Source of the DNA: Leptospira dzoumogneensis
Lineage (GTDB): Bacteria; Spirochaetota; Leptospiria; Leptospirales; Leptospiraceae
Assembly: GCF_004770895.1 (NCBI RefSeq)
Contig: NZ_RQHS01000005.1
Coordinates: forward strand, 744,001-808,000
Reading direction: 5' to 3'
DNA: 64,000 nt
A model generated the notes under the pieces. That model was not told where the DNA came from. It searched no databases and saw only the letters and a list, made by a program, of their open reading frames with translations. The position numbers and the translations under genes are program-made. Positions 33,935-43,453 of the stretch are shown piece after piece (position 1 is the stretch's first letter; each line of letters opens with the position of its first letter).

Positions 33935-35178
33935 AATTAAATTATAAAATATTAATATTATCTACTCTTGCTCTTGCTCTTGCAGGTGCATGTAATCCTT
34001 CCGGGATCAAAATAGGGGAACCTTATAAATTGGGAGAAGTCCCTTCTTCTATTTCAGAAGTACAGGACAAAGAGGATCCATTCTTAAACGGACTCAAAGT
34101 AGAAATGAAAGATCTACCGGGTCATGACGATCTACTTTTCGATCGTGCGAAAGGATTCGGATACGCCTCCGGAATGGATGGCTGGGTCTGGAGATTGGAT
34201 TTAAAAGCAGGCAAGGCGGAACAATGGATAAAACCTCCGGTAAATCCGGCAGGGATGCAATATTCGGATAAGGCTAAGTCAAAAATTTTAGTATGTGCTT
34301 CCAGACTTGGAGGAGAAATCTACGAAGAAAAAAATAGGGTAGGACTTTATGAAATAGATATTGATACTAAAAAAATAGATCCGATCATTTTAGATCTTCC
34401 TAAATTAGAAAAAGAGGAATTTGAAAAAGTATATTCTTATTCGGAGATGCCTGCCTTCTCTCTTGAAAATTTGGATCCTTCCAATTCAAGATCTTTTTCC
34501 TTATGCAATGACTTGGCTGTGTCGGATGATGGAAATAGGATATATATTACGGAACCTTTTGAAAGGTCGGATGCGGCTATGGGAAGCGGTGCCGTTCCGG
34601 AAGCTATCGGTCTTTATCCTCACGGAAAACTTTGGATGTTGGACAGAACTAAAAATACAATCTCACTTGTGTTAACCGGATTTACTTTTGTGGACGGGAT
34701 CTTGGTCGAAAATTCTGAGAACGGAAAAGAAGAGTCCGTGGTATTTACGGAAACAAGTAAGTTTAGGATCATAAGAGCGTTTCTTTCCGGAAAAAACCGG
34801 GGAAGCTCCGAGGTATTATTCGAAAATCTGCCTGGCCTTGCAGATGGTCTAGAAAGAGATACGGAAGGAAGGATTTGGGCAGGGATTATCAAAAAAAGAT
34901 CGGGGCTGATCAACTTTGTACATAAAAATCCTTGGCTGAAAAAATTGATCCTATCCTTGCCTCAGAAGATATTACCGATCTCTCATAATACTGGAATACT
35001 TGTGATCGATCCGAGCGGGAAAAAGCCTCTCTATTATTCCATGCATGACGGTTCTAAAGTTAATGATATTTCAGTTTCTGTTCCATTTGAAGATAGAGTA
35101 TATTTTCCTTCTTTCGATAAAACTTCGAGAGGTCTGTATTCTTTGCCTATATCTTCTATAAAAATTAAGGAATTTTAA
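33931..35178 (+). CDS. SMP-30/strictosidine synthase-like lipoprotein
   Basis: A 415-residue lipoprotein (lipobox LAGAC) with a six-bladed beta-propeller of the SMP-30/gluconolactonase/strictosidine synthase-like type. Typical segments are LAVSDDGNRIYITEP, HGKLWMLDR, FVDGILVE and GLADGLERDTEGRIWAGI. These proteins are often lactonases or esterases; the substrate is not predictable. Coupled to the M24 peptidase gene through a four-base overlap. Its 3' end overlaps the convergent SpoIIE gene by four bases. Confidence 0.8.
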   Translation: MKLNYKILILSTLALALAGACNPSGIKIGEPYKLGEVPSSISEVQDKEDPFLNGLKVEMKDLPGHDDLLFDRAKGFGYASGMDGWVWRLDLKAGKAEQWIKPPVNPAGMQYSDKAKSKILVCASRLGGEIYEEKNRVGLYEIDIDTKKIDPIILDLPKLEKEEFEKVYSYSEMPAFSLENLDPSNSRSFSLCNDLAVSDDGNRIYITEPFERSDAAMGSGAVPEAIGLYPHGKLWMLDRTKNTISLVLTGFTFVDGILVENSENGKEESVVFTETSKFRIIRAFLSGKNRGSSEVLFENLPGLADGLERDTEGRIWAGIIKKRSGLINFVHKNPWLKKLILSLPQKILPISHNTGILVIDPSGKKPLYYSMHDGSKVNDISVSVPFEDRVYFPSFDKTSRGLYSLPISSIKIKEF

Positions 35179-37262
35179 TGCACTTCCACTGCAAGTAAAG
35201 TGACGTCGTCCTGGAAACCTCTCGGGCCTACGAAAATTTGCAGTTCAGAGATCAGATCCTCTGCTACTTCTTGGATGCCTGTATTTCTGCTTAAAATGGA
35301 CAAAACTCTGTTTTCTCCGAATTCCTTTTTTTCCTGGTCGAATTCTTCGAAAATACCGTCCGAAAAGAAAAAGATCCGATTTCCTGGAAGGAGAGGCACG
35401 GTCACATTTTTATATGTAGCTTCTTTTTTTAGACCGATGATCGGTCCTCTGGAATACAGATAATCCGCGCCTTCTTGTTTTTGTTTTAAAACCTGAGGAG
35501 GATGTCCCGCAGAAGAATAATACAGAACATTATTGTTCAGGTCTATATCGGCGAGTACTGCGGAGAATATAATATTGATGCTCCTATATTTTTGGCAGCA
35601 AGCCGCATTTAATAATTCTAATATTCTAGAAGGTTGGTCTTTGACAAATTTAATACTTTCGAATTCCGCTTTGATGGTCATCGTAAGAAGTGCGGCCTGG
35701 ACCCCGTGTCCGGTAGCGTCCACTAAGAACAAACGGAAATAACCGGGTTCCAATTCGAAAATATCGTAATAGTCTCCTCCTATCTCCGACATAGGTAGAT
35801 AATAAGGATGAATGGATACATTCTTTCCGTTTAAGTTTAGAGTAGGCAAGGTCTTCTGTTGTAACTTTTTAGCGAGAGAAAGGTCTCCTTTTAAAAGTTT
35901 CAAAGATTCGTTTAGATTTTCCGTTCTTTCAACTACGATCTGTTCCAGATTTACGTTCAGTCTTTTGAGCTCCTCTCCCAGGTCTTCTGCGAGTACGAAT
36001 CCTTTGGAAAATCTGGAAGCAAGCAGCACACATTGGGAAAGAACAAGCGCTAAAACTCCATACGGGACCATATAGAAAGAATCTATAAACTTATTCAGAT
36101 ATAGTACATCATTTGCAACAGTGATCAGGTTTACGACCAGGCTGAAAAAACAAATTCTGGCGCCTTCTACCTTTTTTAAGGACATAAAAGCAAGTCTGAA
36201 AAATAGATAGGTCAAAACTCCCAGCATCATTATCTCTAAAGAATTGATGAAGAAGGACATCGTATAAATTTTTGTGGGAAGGAATGTCGCCGAGAAAACT
36301 AAAAGTAAACTTAAGTAAAATATAATATTAAATACTTTGTCCTTTCTGAATTGTTCCTTGAATATGGATTGGACATATAAAATTGTACCCGGCAAAAGTA
36401 AGAATAGGAATAAAATTTCTCCCCTGACGGAGAACTCATAGTTTTTGAAGATCGGGAACACATTATAAAATATCCTTTCCCCGTAAAAGGAAACTCTAAG
36501 TGCGATACACAAGCAGAGCACGGCAAAGAATAGAGCGGAAGGGTCCCTTCTTCTCATTAAATAAAACGTAAAATGATATAACGACATCACGAACAAGGTC
36601 CCGAATGTGATCGAATCCAGCATGGTCGCTCTTAAGGATAGTTGTTGGATATCGGATGTGCTGCCTAGCTGGATCGGATTCCAGATCCCGGAACCGTTGG
36701 AATATTTATAATTCGAAACATGGATCAATATATCCAACTCAGGTTTGTCGGAGATAAAACTAAAAACGCCGGGTTTATAACCGGGGGAATATTCGGATTC
36801 TTCTTTGCCTATATTCCCTCCTTTGGAGATCTCTTTTCCATTTACGAACAAAGTATAAGAGGAACTGATGGAAGAGATCTTAAGACTGAGTTGTGTGCTT
36901 GCTTCGGGTAATAATACTTTTGCCCTATAACTCGCGAAACCATAGCTCGGATATTTATGAACGACGTTACGTCCTTTATCCCATTTTGAAGGGACCTTTA
37001 TGTAAGAGATAGAAGATGATCCGTCTTTAGATTTGGTATCCGGAAGAAGCTCATTCCAATAAAATTCCCATTCTCCGTCCAGGCTGATATTCCCGTCCGT
37101 TTGGAAATTCCATTGCCTAAGATCCAAGATCCCTTGTATAACTTTAGGGCTTTCTTTTCCAGGCTGGCAGCCTAAAAAAATGAAGAACAGTATAGATCCT
37201 AAGAGCCTCTGCGGTATTTTATTCTTGCTCAAAATCGGGATCTTCCTGCTGAGAAATTTCAA
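35175..37262 (-). CDS. 7TM-DISM receptor with SpoIIE-type PP2C phosphatase
   Basis: A 695-residue membrane signalling protein. Order: signal with lipobox-like FLGC, extracellular jelly-roll DISM domain (about 35-190), seven membrane helices (about 205-410), coiled coil (NLEQIVVERTENLNESLKLLKG), then a SpoIIE phosphatase domain (about 455-690). The phosphatase metal residues are visible in IGGDYYDIFEL, VDATGHGVQAALLT, and FFSDGIFEEFD. Such proteins sense external ligands and dephosphorylate anti-sigma-factor antagonists. No anti-sigma partner is adjacent, so the target is unknown. Confidence 0.9.
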   Translation of the reverse strand: MKFLSRKIPILSKNKIPQRLLGSILFFIFLGCQPGKESPKVIQGILDLRQWNFQTDGNISLDGEWEFYWNELLPDTKSKDGSSSISYIKVPSKWDKGRNVVHKYPSYGFASYRAKVLLPEASTQLSLKISSISSSYTLFVNGKEISKGGNIGKEESEYSPGYKPGVFSFISDKPELDILIHVSNYKYSNGSGIWNPIQLGSTSDIQQLSLRATMLDSITFGTLFVMSLYHFTFYLMRRRDPSALFFAVLCLCIALRVSFYGERIFYNVFPIFKNYEFSVRGEILFLFLLLPGTILYVQSIFKEQFRKDKVFNIIFYLSLLLVFSATFLPTKIYTMSFFINSLEIMMLGVLTYLFFRLAFMSLKKVEGARICFFSLVVNLITVANDVLYLNKFIDSFYMVPYGVLALVLSQCVLLASRFSKGFVLAEDLGEELKRLNVNLEQIVVERTENLNESLKLLKGDLSLAKKLQQKTLPTLNLNGKNVSIHPYYLPMSEIGGDYYDIFELEPGYFRLFLVDATGHGVQAALLTMTIKAEFESIKFVKDQPSRILELLNAACCQKYRSINIIFSAVLADIDLNNNVLYYSSAGHPPQVLKQKQEGADYLYSRGPIIGLKKEATYKNVTVPLLPGNRIFFFSDGIFEEFDQEKKEFGENRVLSILSRNTGIQEVAEDLISELQIFVGPRGFQDDVTLLAVEVH

Positions 37263-37369
37263 TAGGCTTATGCTCTATATGGATTTCTGATAGCTAAAAA
37301 TATTCGGATCGGATTTTTTTTAGGGAGAGAAACACGGGTTAAACGCCCCGTTTTTTCGTCGAATGCCTG

Positions 37370-39229
37370 ATGCGATCCAATATTTTAATCATAGAAAATA
37401 GGGAAGAAGAATACATATGGATCCGAACTCTATTAGGAGGTATCGAGTCCTTTACTCCTAATTGTACCAGGGCCTTGGATTTTCAAGATGCCTTGGATAA
37501 GACCAAGACCGAATTTTTTGACGTTATATTATTCCAATACGATTCCCGGAATAGTTTAGATATTCTGGAGAAGTCCAAGATCCTTCTCCCCTTGATTGCG
37601 ATCGCAGAAAATCAGGAAAGTAAGGAAGTCCTCAAAAATTCAAAGATCAATTTTTCGGATCTATTGAGTAAAGAGAGTGTGAACACGGATCTTTTGGATC
37701 GTTCTTTACGTTTAGTTATACAAGCTAAGACAACGGAAGAAAATCTAAATCTTCTTAAAATAGGGATCGAAAGATCCAAAGATATTTTTCTGATCACGGA
37801 AGCTTCTCCTATAGATGAGCCGGGGCCAAAGATCGTATATGTAAACGGAGCCTTTGAAAGGTTAACAGGTTATAAAAGGGAAGAAGTATTAGGAAAAACC
37901 CCAAGGATCCTGCAAGGCCCTAAGACGGATAGGATTGTGCTGGATCGGATTCGAAAGGCAATCTCCGAAGCCAAACCTTGCTTCGAAGAGATCATCAATT
38001 ACGATAAAGATGGAAAGGAATATTGGATCGAGATGGATATCTTTCCTATCGTGAATGAGAAAGGTATAGTCACTCATTTGATGGGGATAGAAAGAGATAT
38101 TACGGAAAGGCGAAACTCGGAGGAAAGGATCAGGCATTCACAAAAGATGGAAGCTGTAGGACAGCTCGCCGGCGGAATGGCTCATGACTTTAATAATCTA
38201 TTAAATGTAATATTAGCAAATCTAGATCTTCTTGAAATGAAGTTGAAAGATTCGGAAGATCTGATGAAAAGGGTACGGTCCGCGCAGGACGCTATACAAA
38301 GAGGAGTCGAGATCAATAAAAGACTTCTTGCCTTTTCTAGAAAGCAGGCCTTGAATCCGGAATCATGCGACGTAAACCGGGTATTAAAGGACTTTGTTCC
38401 CATACTGGACAGGATCAGGACTGAAAAAATAGAGATCGAATACGAGATCGCCGACGAAAAGACGGTTTGCGACATAGAAAAGACCGGATTAGAGAACGCG
38501 ATACTCAATCTTGCATTAAATGCAAGGGATGCTATGCCCGATGGCGGTAAAATATTTATTTCCACTGGGTTTGTTCGTAATGGAGATACAAAAGGGCCTA
38601 AAATTTCCGGTTTGGAGGCAAAGGATTATTTTTTGGTTACCGTTACGGACACCGGGACGGGCATGGACGATATCACTAAAGCCCGTATTTTTGATCCCTT
38701 TTTTTCGACCAAGGGAGGTGGAAAAGGAACCGGTTTGGGATTGACCATGGTTTACGGTTTTGTAAAACAATCGAACGGTTTTTTAAAAGTTATCACAGCA
38801 CCGGAATATGGTTCCAGTTTTCTAATATTCTTGCCCCTGCATGAGCAGGCAAAGAACGAGCAACTTACCGTGGCCAAAAAGAAAACTTTGGTCATGGAAG
38901 AAAATCGAGAAACTGCCGAACTTGCCTGTGTATACTTAAGAGAACTGGGATACGAACCTCACGTGAGTTCGGATATGAAACGGTTGGCAAAATTTTTCTC
39001 AGGCGATCCAGAGATCTCTTTCGTATTGTTGGACCTCCAACTAGCGGATTCCAAAGGAATAGATCTGAAAAAAGAACTGGAAAGATTCGGTTCCGGAAAA
39101 ATAATCGCTACTTCTTCGAGCCGAGGAGAAAGTTTAGAACTTCCTAATACTATTCCTCTGGTCCGAAAACCTTATACCAAAACCTCATTGAAAGAAGCGG
39201 TTCGTAATATCGGAGAAATTCTTCCATGA
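37370..39229 (+). CDS. Hybrid PAS histidine kinase with terminal receiver domains
   Basis: A 619-residue cytoplasmic kinase. An N-terminal receiver-like domain (about 1-125) has lost its acidic pocket. A PAS domain (125-250) follows with GKTPRILQGPKTDR, the place of the LOV cysteine motif but without the cysteine. The HisKA domain has the phospho-acceptor in GGMAHDFNNLLNVI, and the ATPase domain has NLALNARDAMPDGG and GTGLGLTMVYGFV. A C-terminal receiver (about 500-619) keeps Asp in FVLLDLQLAD. No membrane segment or signal. It overlaps the REC-EAL gene by four bases; the pair should form one pathway. Confidence 0.88.
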   Translation: MRSNILIIENREEEYIWIRTLLGGIESFTPNCTRALDFQDALDKTKTEFFDVILFQYDSRNSLDILEKSKILLPLIAIAENQESKEVLKNSKINFSDLLSKESVNTDLLDRSLRLVIQAKTTEENLNLLKIGIERSKDIFLITEASPIDEPGPKIVYVNGAFERLTGYKREEVLGKTPRILQGPKTDRIVLDRIRKAISEAKPCFEEIINYDKDGKEYWIEMDIFPIVNEKGIVTHLMGIERDITERRNSEERIRHSQKMEAVGQLAGGMAHDFNNLLNVILANLDLLEMKLKDSEDLMKRVRSAQDAIQRGVEINKRLLAFSRKQALNPESCDVNRVLKDFVPILDRIRTEKIEIEYEIADEKTVCDIEKTGLENAILNLALNARDAMPDGGKIFISTGFVRNGDTKGPKISGLEAKDYFLVTVTDTGTGMDDITKARIFDPFFSTKGGGKGTGLGLTMVYGFVKQSNGFLKVITAPEYGSSFLIFLPLHEQAKNEQLTVAKKKTLVMEENRETAELACVYLRELGYEPHVSSDMKRLAKFFSGDPEISFVLLDLQLADSKGIDLKKELERFGSGKIIATSSSRGESLELPNTIPLVRKPYTKTSLKEAVRNIGEILP

Positions 39230-40431
39230 CGGATTTAAGAAATTCTAAAAAACTTCTGATCCTGGACGATGAAGAAGAGATTGCAAAGATCTTGGGAGAG
39301 ATCGCGGTAGATTGCGGTTTTGAAGTTTCCCTATCTCATACTGCTCCTGATTTTTTAGATAAAGTAGATCCAAGCTTTGATTGTGTGATCTTAGATCTGA
39401 TGATCCCGGGAATGGACGGGGTAGATGTGATCCGCTTCTTGTCCGAAAAAGAGGTTCATCCCGATGTGATCTTGATCTCGGGTGCGGATAGGAGAACCCT
39501 TCACAGCGCAGAGACATTAGCCGGCGAATATGGATTACATATCGCAGCAGTTATGGAAAAGCCGATCCGAGTTTCCGATATCCGAAATACATTATCTGCG
39601 ATCGCTGAAAAAGAATCGGATATTTCTTCCCGCACTAAAACCGGCGGGAAAGGAAAATCGGGACCCACCTTCGAGAAGGAAGAAGTTCTGGACGCAGTCC
39701 GTTCCGATCAGTTCGTATTATTTTATCAGCCTAAGTTCGATCTAAAAACGGGAAGGGTGGAAGGTTTCGAGGCCCTGGTAAGATGGAACCATCCAAAACT
39801 TGGATTGGTTTTCCCTGATTCATTTTTACCTTTGATGGAAAAAGAAACTGCAATCTTAAATCTGATGACGGAGAAGATCATAGATATCGCTCTGGATGAG
39901 ACAAGGATCTGGCATACAAACGGGCGAAAACTGCGTGTTGCGGTTAACGTTTCTCCCGTAACTTTAACCGAGTTGGACTTTCCGGAAAGGATACTTGCTA
40001 AAATTAAGAATAAAGGAATTCCACAAAGCCAATTCCAAATGGAGATCACGGAAACAGGGTTTTTGGAGAACATTCGTTTTACTCAGGATATTTTGACCAG
40101 GCTTAGGATCAGAGGGATAGGTTTGTCCATTGATGATTTTGGTACAGGCTATTCTTCTCTAAAACAATTACATAGATTTCCTTTTACCGAGCTGAAGATA
40201 GACAAGTCCTTCGTTATGGATTCCCCAAGGGATAGGGAATCCTTGTTTATTTGTCAGGCTTCCGTTGATTTAGGGCATAAGTTAGGAATGAATGTCGTTG
40301 CGGAAGGGATAGAGACTGTAGAAGTAGAAAGATTGATGAAAGAAGCGGGTTGTGATGTGGGGCAGGGTTATTATTATTCTAAACCTGTTCATCCGGAAAA
40401 AATCCCAGAAATTCTTTCCAAATTCGGTTAA
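39226..40431 (+). CDS. Response regulator with EAL c-di-GMP phosphodiesterase domain
   Basis: A 401-residue protein: receiver domain (about 8-130; LDDEEE acidic cluster, phospho-Asp in CVILDLMIPGMDG, Lys in VMEKPIR), linker, then an EAL domain (about 155-400). EAL signatures are intact: EGFEALVRWNHP, NVSPVTL, ITETGFL, IDDFGTGYSSL, ELKIDKSFV and VAEGIETVE. It should degrade c-di-GMP when phosphorylated. It lies between two paralogous hybrid kinases, which are its likely phosphate donors. Confidence 0.93.
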   Translation: MTDLRNSKKLLILDDEEEIAKILGEIAVDCGFEVSLSHTAPDFLDKVDPSFDCVILDLMIPGMDGVDVIRFLSEKEVHPDVILISGADRRTLHSAETLAGEYGLHIAAVMEKPIRVSDIRNTLSAIAEKESDISSRTKTGGKGKSGPTFEKEEVLDAVRSDQFVLFYQPKFDLKTGRVEGFEALVRWNHPKLGLVFPDSFLPLMEKETAILNLMTEKIIDIALDETRIWHTNGRKLRVAVNVSPVTLTELDFPERILAKIKNKGIPQSQFQMEITETGFLENIRFTQDILTRLRIRGIGLSIDDFGTGYSSLKQLHRFPFTELKIDKSFVMDSPRDRESLFICQASVDLGHKLGMNVVAEGIETVEVERLMKEAGCDVGQGYYYSKPVHPEKIPEILSKFG

Positions 40432-40450
40432 CAATAATACCCTTGGCAGA

Positions 40451-42751
40451 ATGTCCTCGGGAAATAGCAACAAACCATCGGAACAAGCGGTTCCGGGCCG
40501 AATTCCCGAAATAAATCAAGAATCAAACTTGGTATTCGATCATATACCTGACGCATTTATATTTGCGGACTTAGAATGGAACCTAACGTATGTAAATGAA
40601 AAGGCGGAGGAAGTCTTACGCAGACCGAAAGAAAGCCTGATCGGTAAAAATATACTTACGGATTTTCCAAGAACATTCGGAACGGATCTCGAAACCCAAT
40701 ACAAAAAGGCACAAGAAACCGGCAAACCCCGCATATTCGAAACATTCTTCGAACCTTTTAATTCATGGATAGAAGCCAGGATCTATCCTAGGCCTGATGG
40801 ATTTTTAGTTTATTATTTGGATATCACCCAAAGGAAGAAAAAAGAGATCTCTTGGGCAATTGGAGAAAGTTTACTCTGGGATATCTCCACTTCCGACACT
40901 CTCAGCTCCGCATTCGGAAAAGTACTAAAGACTTTAATTAAAAATACTGCATGGACTTACGGACAGATCTGGAGATCCAAAGATAATACAGTTTATATAA
41001 ACGAAGAAGATCCGTATGCTTATGATTCGGATCTTCAGCTTCTATTTAGAAAAGAATCCATAAATAAATTTTTCAGCATCAAAGAAGGAATACTGAAGAA
41101 GGTCAGCGAATCGGGAGAATTGTACTTTATCCCTGATCTTGCAGCAGATAGCTCATTAAAAAGAGGGGACGCAGCGTTAGCCGCGGGCTTTCGTTCTTGG
41201 CTGGGAATCCCTATACTTTCTCACGGAAGATTTTACGAAATAGAACTCCTTTCTGAGAGAGTTCTGAATCCGGAAGAAGCATACTTGGATCTTCTTGGAG
41301 TAGTTTCCAAAAGATTCGCGGAGATAGTAAGCAGAAGGGTCGCAGACGAAGAAAGAAAAGCGCTGATAGAACTTTCTTCCGAGATCATACTGAGTTTGGA
41401 TTCCAACTGCTTGATCCGAAGGACAAATTCGGCCTTTCAAAGGATCTTAGGTTACGAAAGAAAATATATTAAAAATAGAAGTTTGTTGGAATTCCTGCAT
41501 CCGGATGATGCGGAATTCACTAAACAGAAAATTTCCTCGGGTTCCAAGGAAGGATTCGAAAATCGTTACATTACAAAAGATGGAAAGATCCGTTATATAA
41601 ACTGGAATACGGTCCGTCTTCCGGATTCGGAAACGATCTTTTGTATCGGCAGGGATATCACGGAAGAAAAAGAATGGAACGATTCTCTTAGGCAATTACA
41701 AAAGATGGAGGCAGTCGGGCAGCTCGCGGGAGGAATGGCCCATGATTTTAATAATCTTCTGAATATCATCTTGGCAAATTTGGATCTTTTAGAATTAAAC
41801 CTAAGAGAGACTCCCGAGTTATTAAAAAGAGTATTCTCCGCGCAAGACGCGGTCAGAAGAGGCGCTGAACTCAACAGGAGATTATTGGCATTTTCCCGTA
41901 AACAGGCCTTAAACCCGGAACAGACCGATGTGAGTCATGTGATCTCCGACTTTGCGGACATACTCACCCGGATCCGAAATGATATAGTTAGTATAGAATT
42001 TTGTTTCGAAGACTTTCCTATGATCTGTTCTTTCGAGAAGAATGGCCTGGAAAATGCACTTCTAAATCTTTGTTTGAACTCGAGAGATGCGATGCCTCAG
42101 GGAGGAAGAATTTTAGTAAGCACCGGATTTTCTCCCGCAGGAAAAGAACATAGATCTATGATCCCGGGATTTGTGGATATGGAAGACGCGTGTATCATTT
42201 CAGTAAGAGACGAAGGGACCGGAATGGATTCGGGAGTGCTCGAAAGATTATTCGAACCATTCTTCACTACTAAACAATCAGGGAAGGGGACCGGTCTTGG
42301 AATGCCGATGGTTTACGGATTCGTAAAACAATCCAACGGAATGGTACATGTTCATAGTGAGATTGGTAAGGGAACTTGTGTGGAGATTTTTCTACCATTA
42401 AGCAGAAGTCCTGAGATCACTTATGAAAATAGGAATGAAAAGGTCTTAGTATTAGAGAGAAATTTAAAAGGCCAAACGTATTTAGCTGCATTATTAAGAA
42501 GATTAGGTTTAGAAATATTTCCGGCTTACGATATTCAGGAAGCAAAAACTATTTTAGAAAATTATCCGGAGATGTATGCCATCTTTGCGGAAGAAGAGAT
42601 CCTTTCCGAAAACTCCGATTGGGAAAAATTTAAGAATAAGGATCGGATCATAGTAATTTCCGAATGGAATTCAAGATCTGATCTTGATCCTTCTTTGAAA
42701 GTTTTGAAAAGGCCTTATACTTGGACTAAGCTGAAAAAAATGTTAACTTAA
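40451..42751 (+). CDS. PAS-GAF-PAS histidine kinase with degenerate receiver
   Basis: A 766-residue kinase from ATG 40451, which lies after the previous stop; the open frame further upstream overlaps the EAL gene and is ignored. Order: PAS (about 20-130), GAF-like (140-300), PAS (315-425) ending in IGRDITEEKEW, HisKA with GGMAHDFNNLLNII, ATPase with LNLCLNSRDAMPQGG and GTGLGMPMVYGFV, then a C-terminal receiver-like segment (about 655-766) that lacks a clear phospho-Asp. The kinase core is closely related to that of the gene at 37370, so one is a duplicate. It probably signals through the REC-EAL protein. Confidence 0.88.
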   Translation: MSSGNSNKPSEQAVPGRIPEINQESNLVFDHIPDAFIFADLEWNLTYVNEKAEEVLRRPKESLIGKNILTDFPRTFGTDLETQYKKAQETGKPRIFETFFEPFNSWIEARIYPRPDGFLVYYLDITQRKKKEISWAIGESLLWDISTSDTLSSAFGKVLKTLIKNTAWTYGQIWRSKDNTVYINEEDPYAYDSDLQLLFRKESINKFFSIKEGILKKVSESGELYFIPDLAADSSLKRGDAALAAGFRSWLGIPILSHGRFYEIELLSERVLNPEEAYLDLLGVVSKRFAEIVSRRVADEERKALIELSSEIILSLDSNCLIRRTNSAFQRILGYERKYIKNRSLLEFLHPDDAEFTKQKISSGSKEGFENRYITKDGKIRYINWNTVRLPDSETIFCIGRDITEEKEWNDSLRQLQKMEAVGQLAGGMAHDFNNLLNIILANLDLLELNLRETPELLKRVFSAQDAVRRGAELNRRLLAFSRKQALNPEQTDVSHVISDFADILTRIRNDIVSIEFCFEDFPMICSFEKNGLENALLNLCLNSRDAMPQGGRILVSTGFSPAGKEHRSMIPGFVDMEDACIISVRDEGTGMDSGVLERLFEPFFTTKQSGKGTGLGMPMVYGFVKQSNGMVHVHSEIGKGTCVEIFLPLSRSPEITYENRNEKVLVLERNLKGQTYLAALLRRLGLEIFPAYDIQEAKTILENYPEMYAIFAEEEILSENSDWEKFKNKDRIIVISEWNSRSDLDPSLKVLKRPYTWTKLKKMLT

Positions 42752-43448
42752 AGAAAATATAAAGTATCTTCACGCCTGCTTTCAGGCTTCCTATCAAATT
42801 CCCGCTGATCTTGGATTTTCCGCCTTTTCTTCTTCTATACTGAACTGGAACTTCTTGGATCTTGAACTTCTTTCGGATGGCTTTGATCTGCATTTCCAAA
42901 TTCCATCCCCATGTGGGATCTTGTAGATGCAGATCCAATAAAGACTGCCATCTTAGAACACGAAATGGTCCTAGATCCGTAAATTTTACCCCGTAAAAAG
43001 TCCGGATCAAAAAGCAAGAAAGCCAGTTCCCGAACTTCTGCAGGAAAGATAAGGAACCAGGCTCCGCATTCCCTAAAGTTCTGGAACCTATCACAAAATT
43101 CGTATTTGGCTCTTGGGAGAATGGGAAAAATAGATCTTTTAGATTGTCGAGATCATCCGATCCATCCGCATCCATGAATACTATAAACTCGGGTGAAATT
43201 TTTTTTTCCTGAAGATAATGAATGCCTGCTAAACATGCTGCCCCGTAACCTCTTTTCGGTTCTTGGACTAAGATAACCCCTGCATCGATCGCGATCTGCG
43301 GAGTAGAATCTTTGGAGCCATTATCCAAGATCAAAATTTGTTTTGGTGAGATCCCAAGTTCGAAGAGAGAATCCAAAACCTTAGGTAAGGATTCTTCTTC
43401 ATTTAGAGCGGGGATCAAAAATTTGGAATTTGCCCAGGGAGCCGACAA
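42726..43448 (-). CDS. Glycosyltransferase family 2, DPM1-like
   Basis: A 240-residue GT-A-fold transferase. It has the nucleotide-binding start FLIPALNEEESLPKVLDSL, ILDNGSKDSTPQIA, the metal motif FMDADGSDDL and the typical PKRGYGAACLAG segment. Similar to polyprenyl-phosphate sugar synthases (dolichol-phosphate mannose synthase type) but without C-terminal membrane helices apart from a weak end. It overlaps the convergent kinase gene by 26 bases. Together with the GT-C-type membrane protein at 45846 it could supply and use a lipid-linked sugar. Confidence 0.85.
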   Translation of the reverse strand: MSAPWANSKFLIPALNEEESLPKVLDSLFELGISPKQILILDNGSKDSTPQIAIDAGVILVQEPKRGYGAACLAGIHYLQEKKISPEFIVFMDADGSDDLDNLKDLFFPFSQEPNTNFVIGSRTLGNAEPGSLSFLQKFGNWLSCFLIRTFYGVKFTDLGPFRVLRWQSLLDLHLQDPTWGWNLEMQIKAIRKKFKIQEVPVQYRRRKGGKSKISGNLIGSLKAGVKILYIFFKLTFFSA

Positions 43449-43453
43449 ATGAT

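Noticed and set aside
40352..40450. Start of the second PAS kinase at 40352
   Set aside because: This part overlaps the REC-EAL gene in another frame; the ATG at 40451 lies just after that gene's stop and the PAS domain is complete from there.
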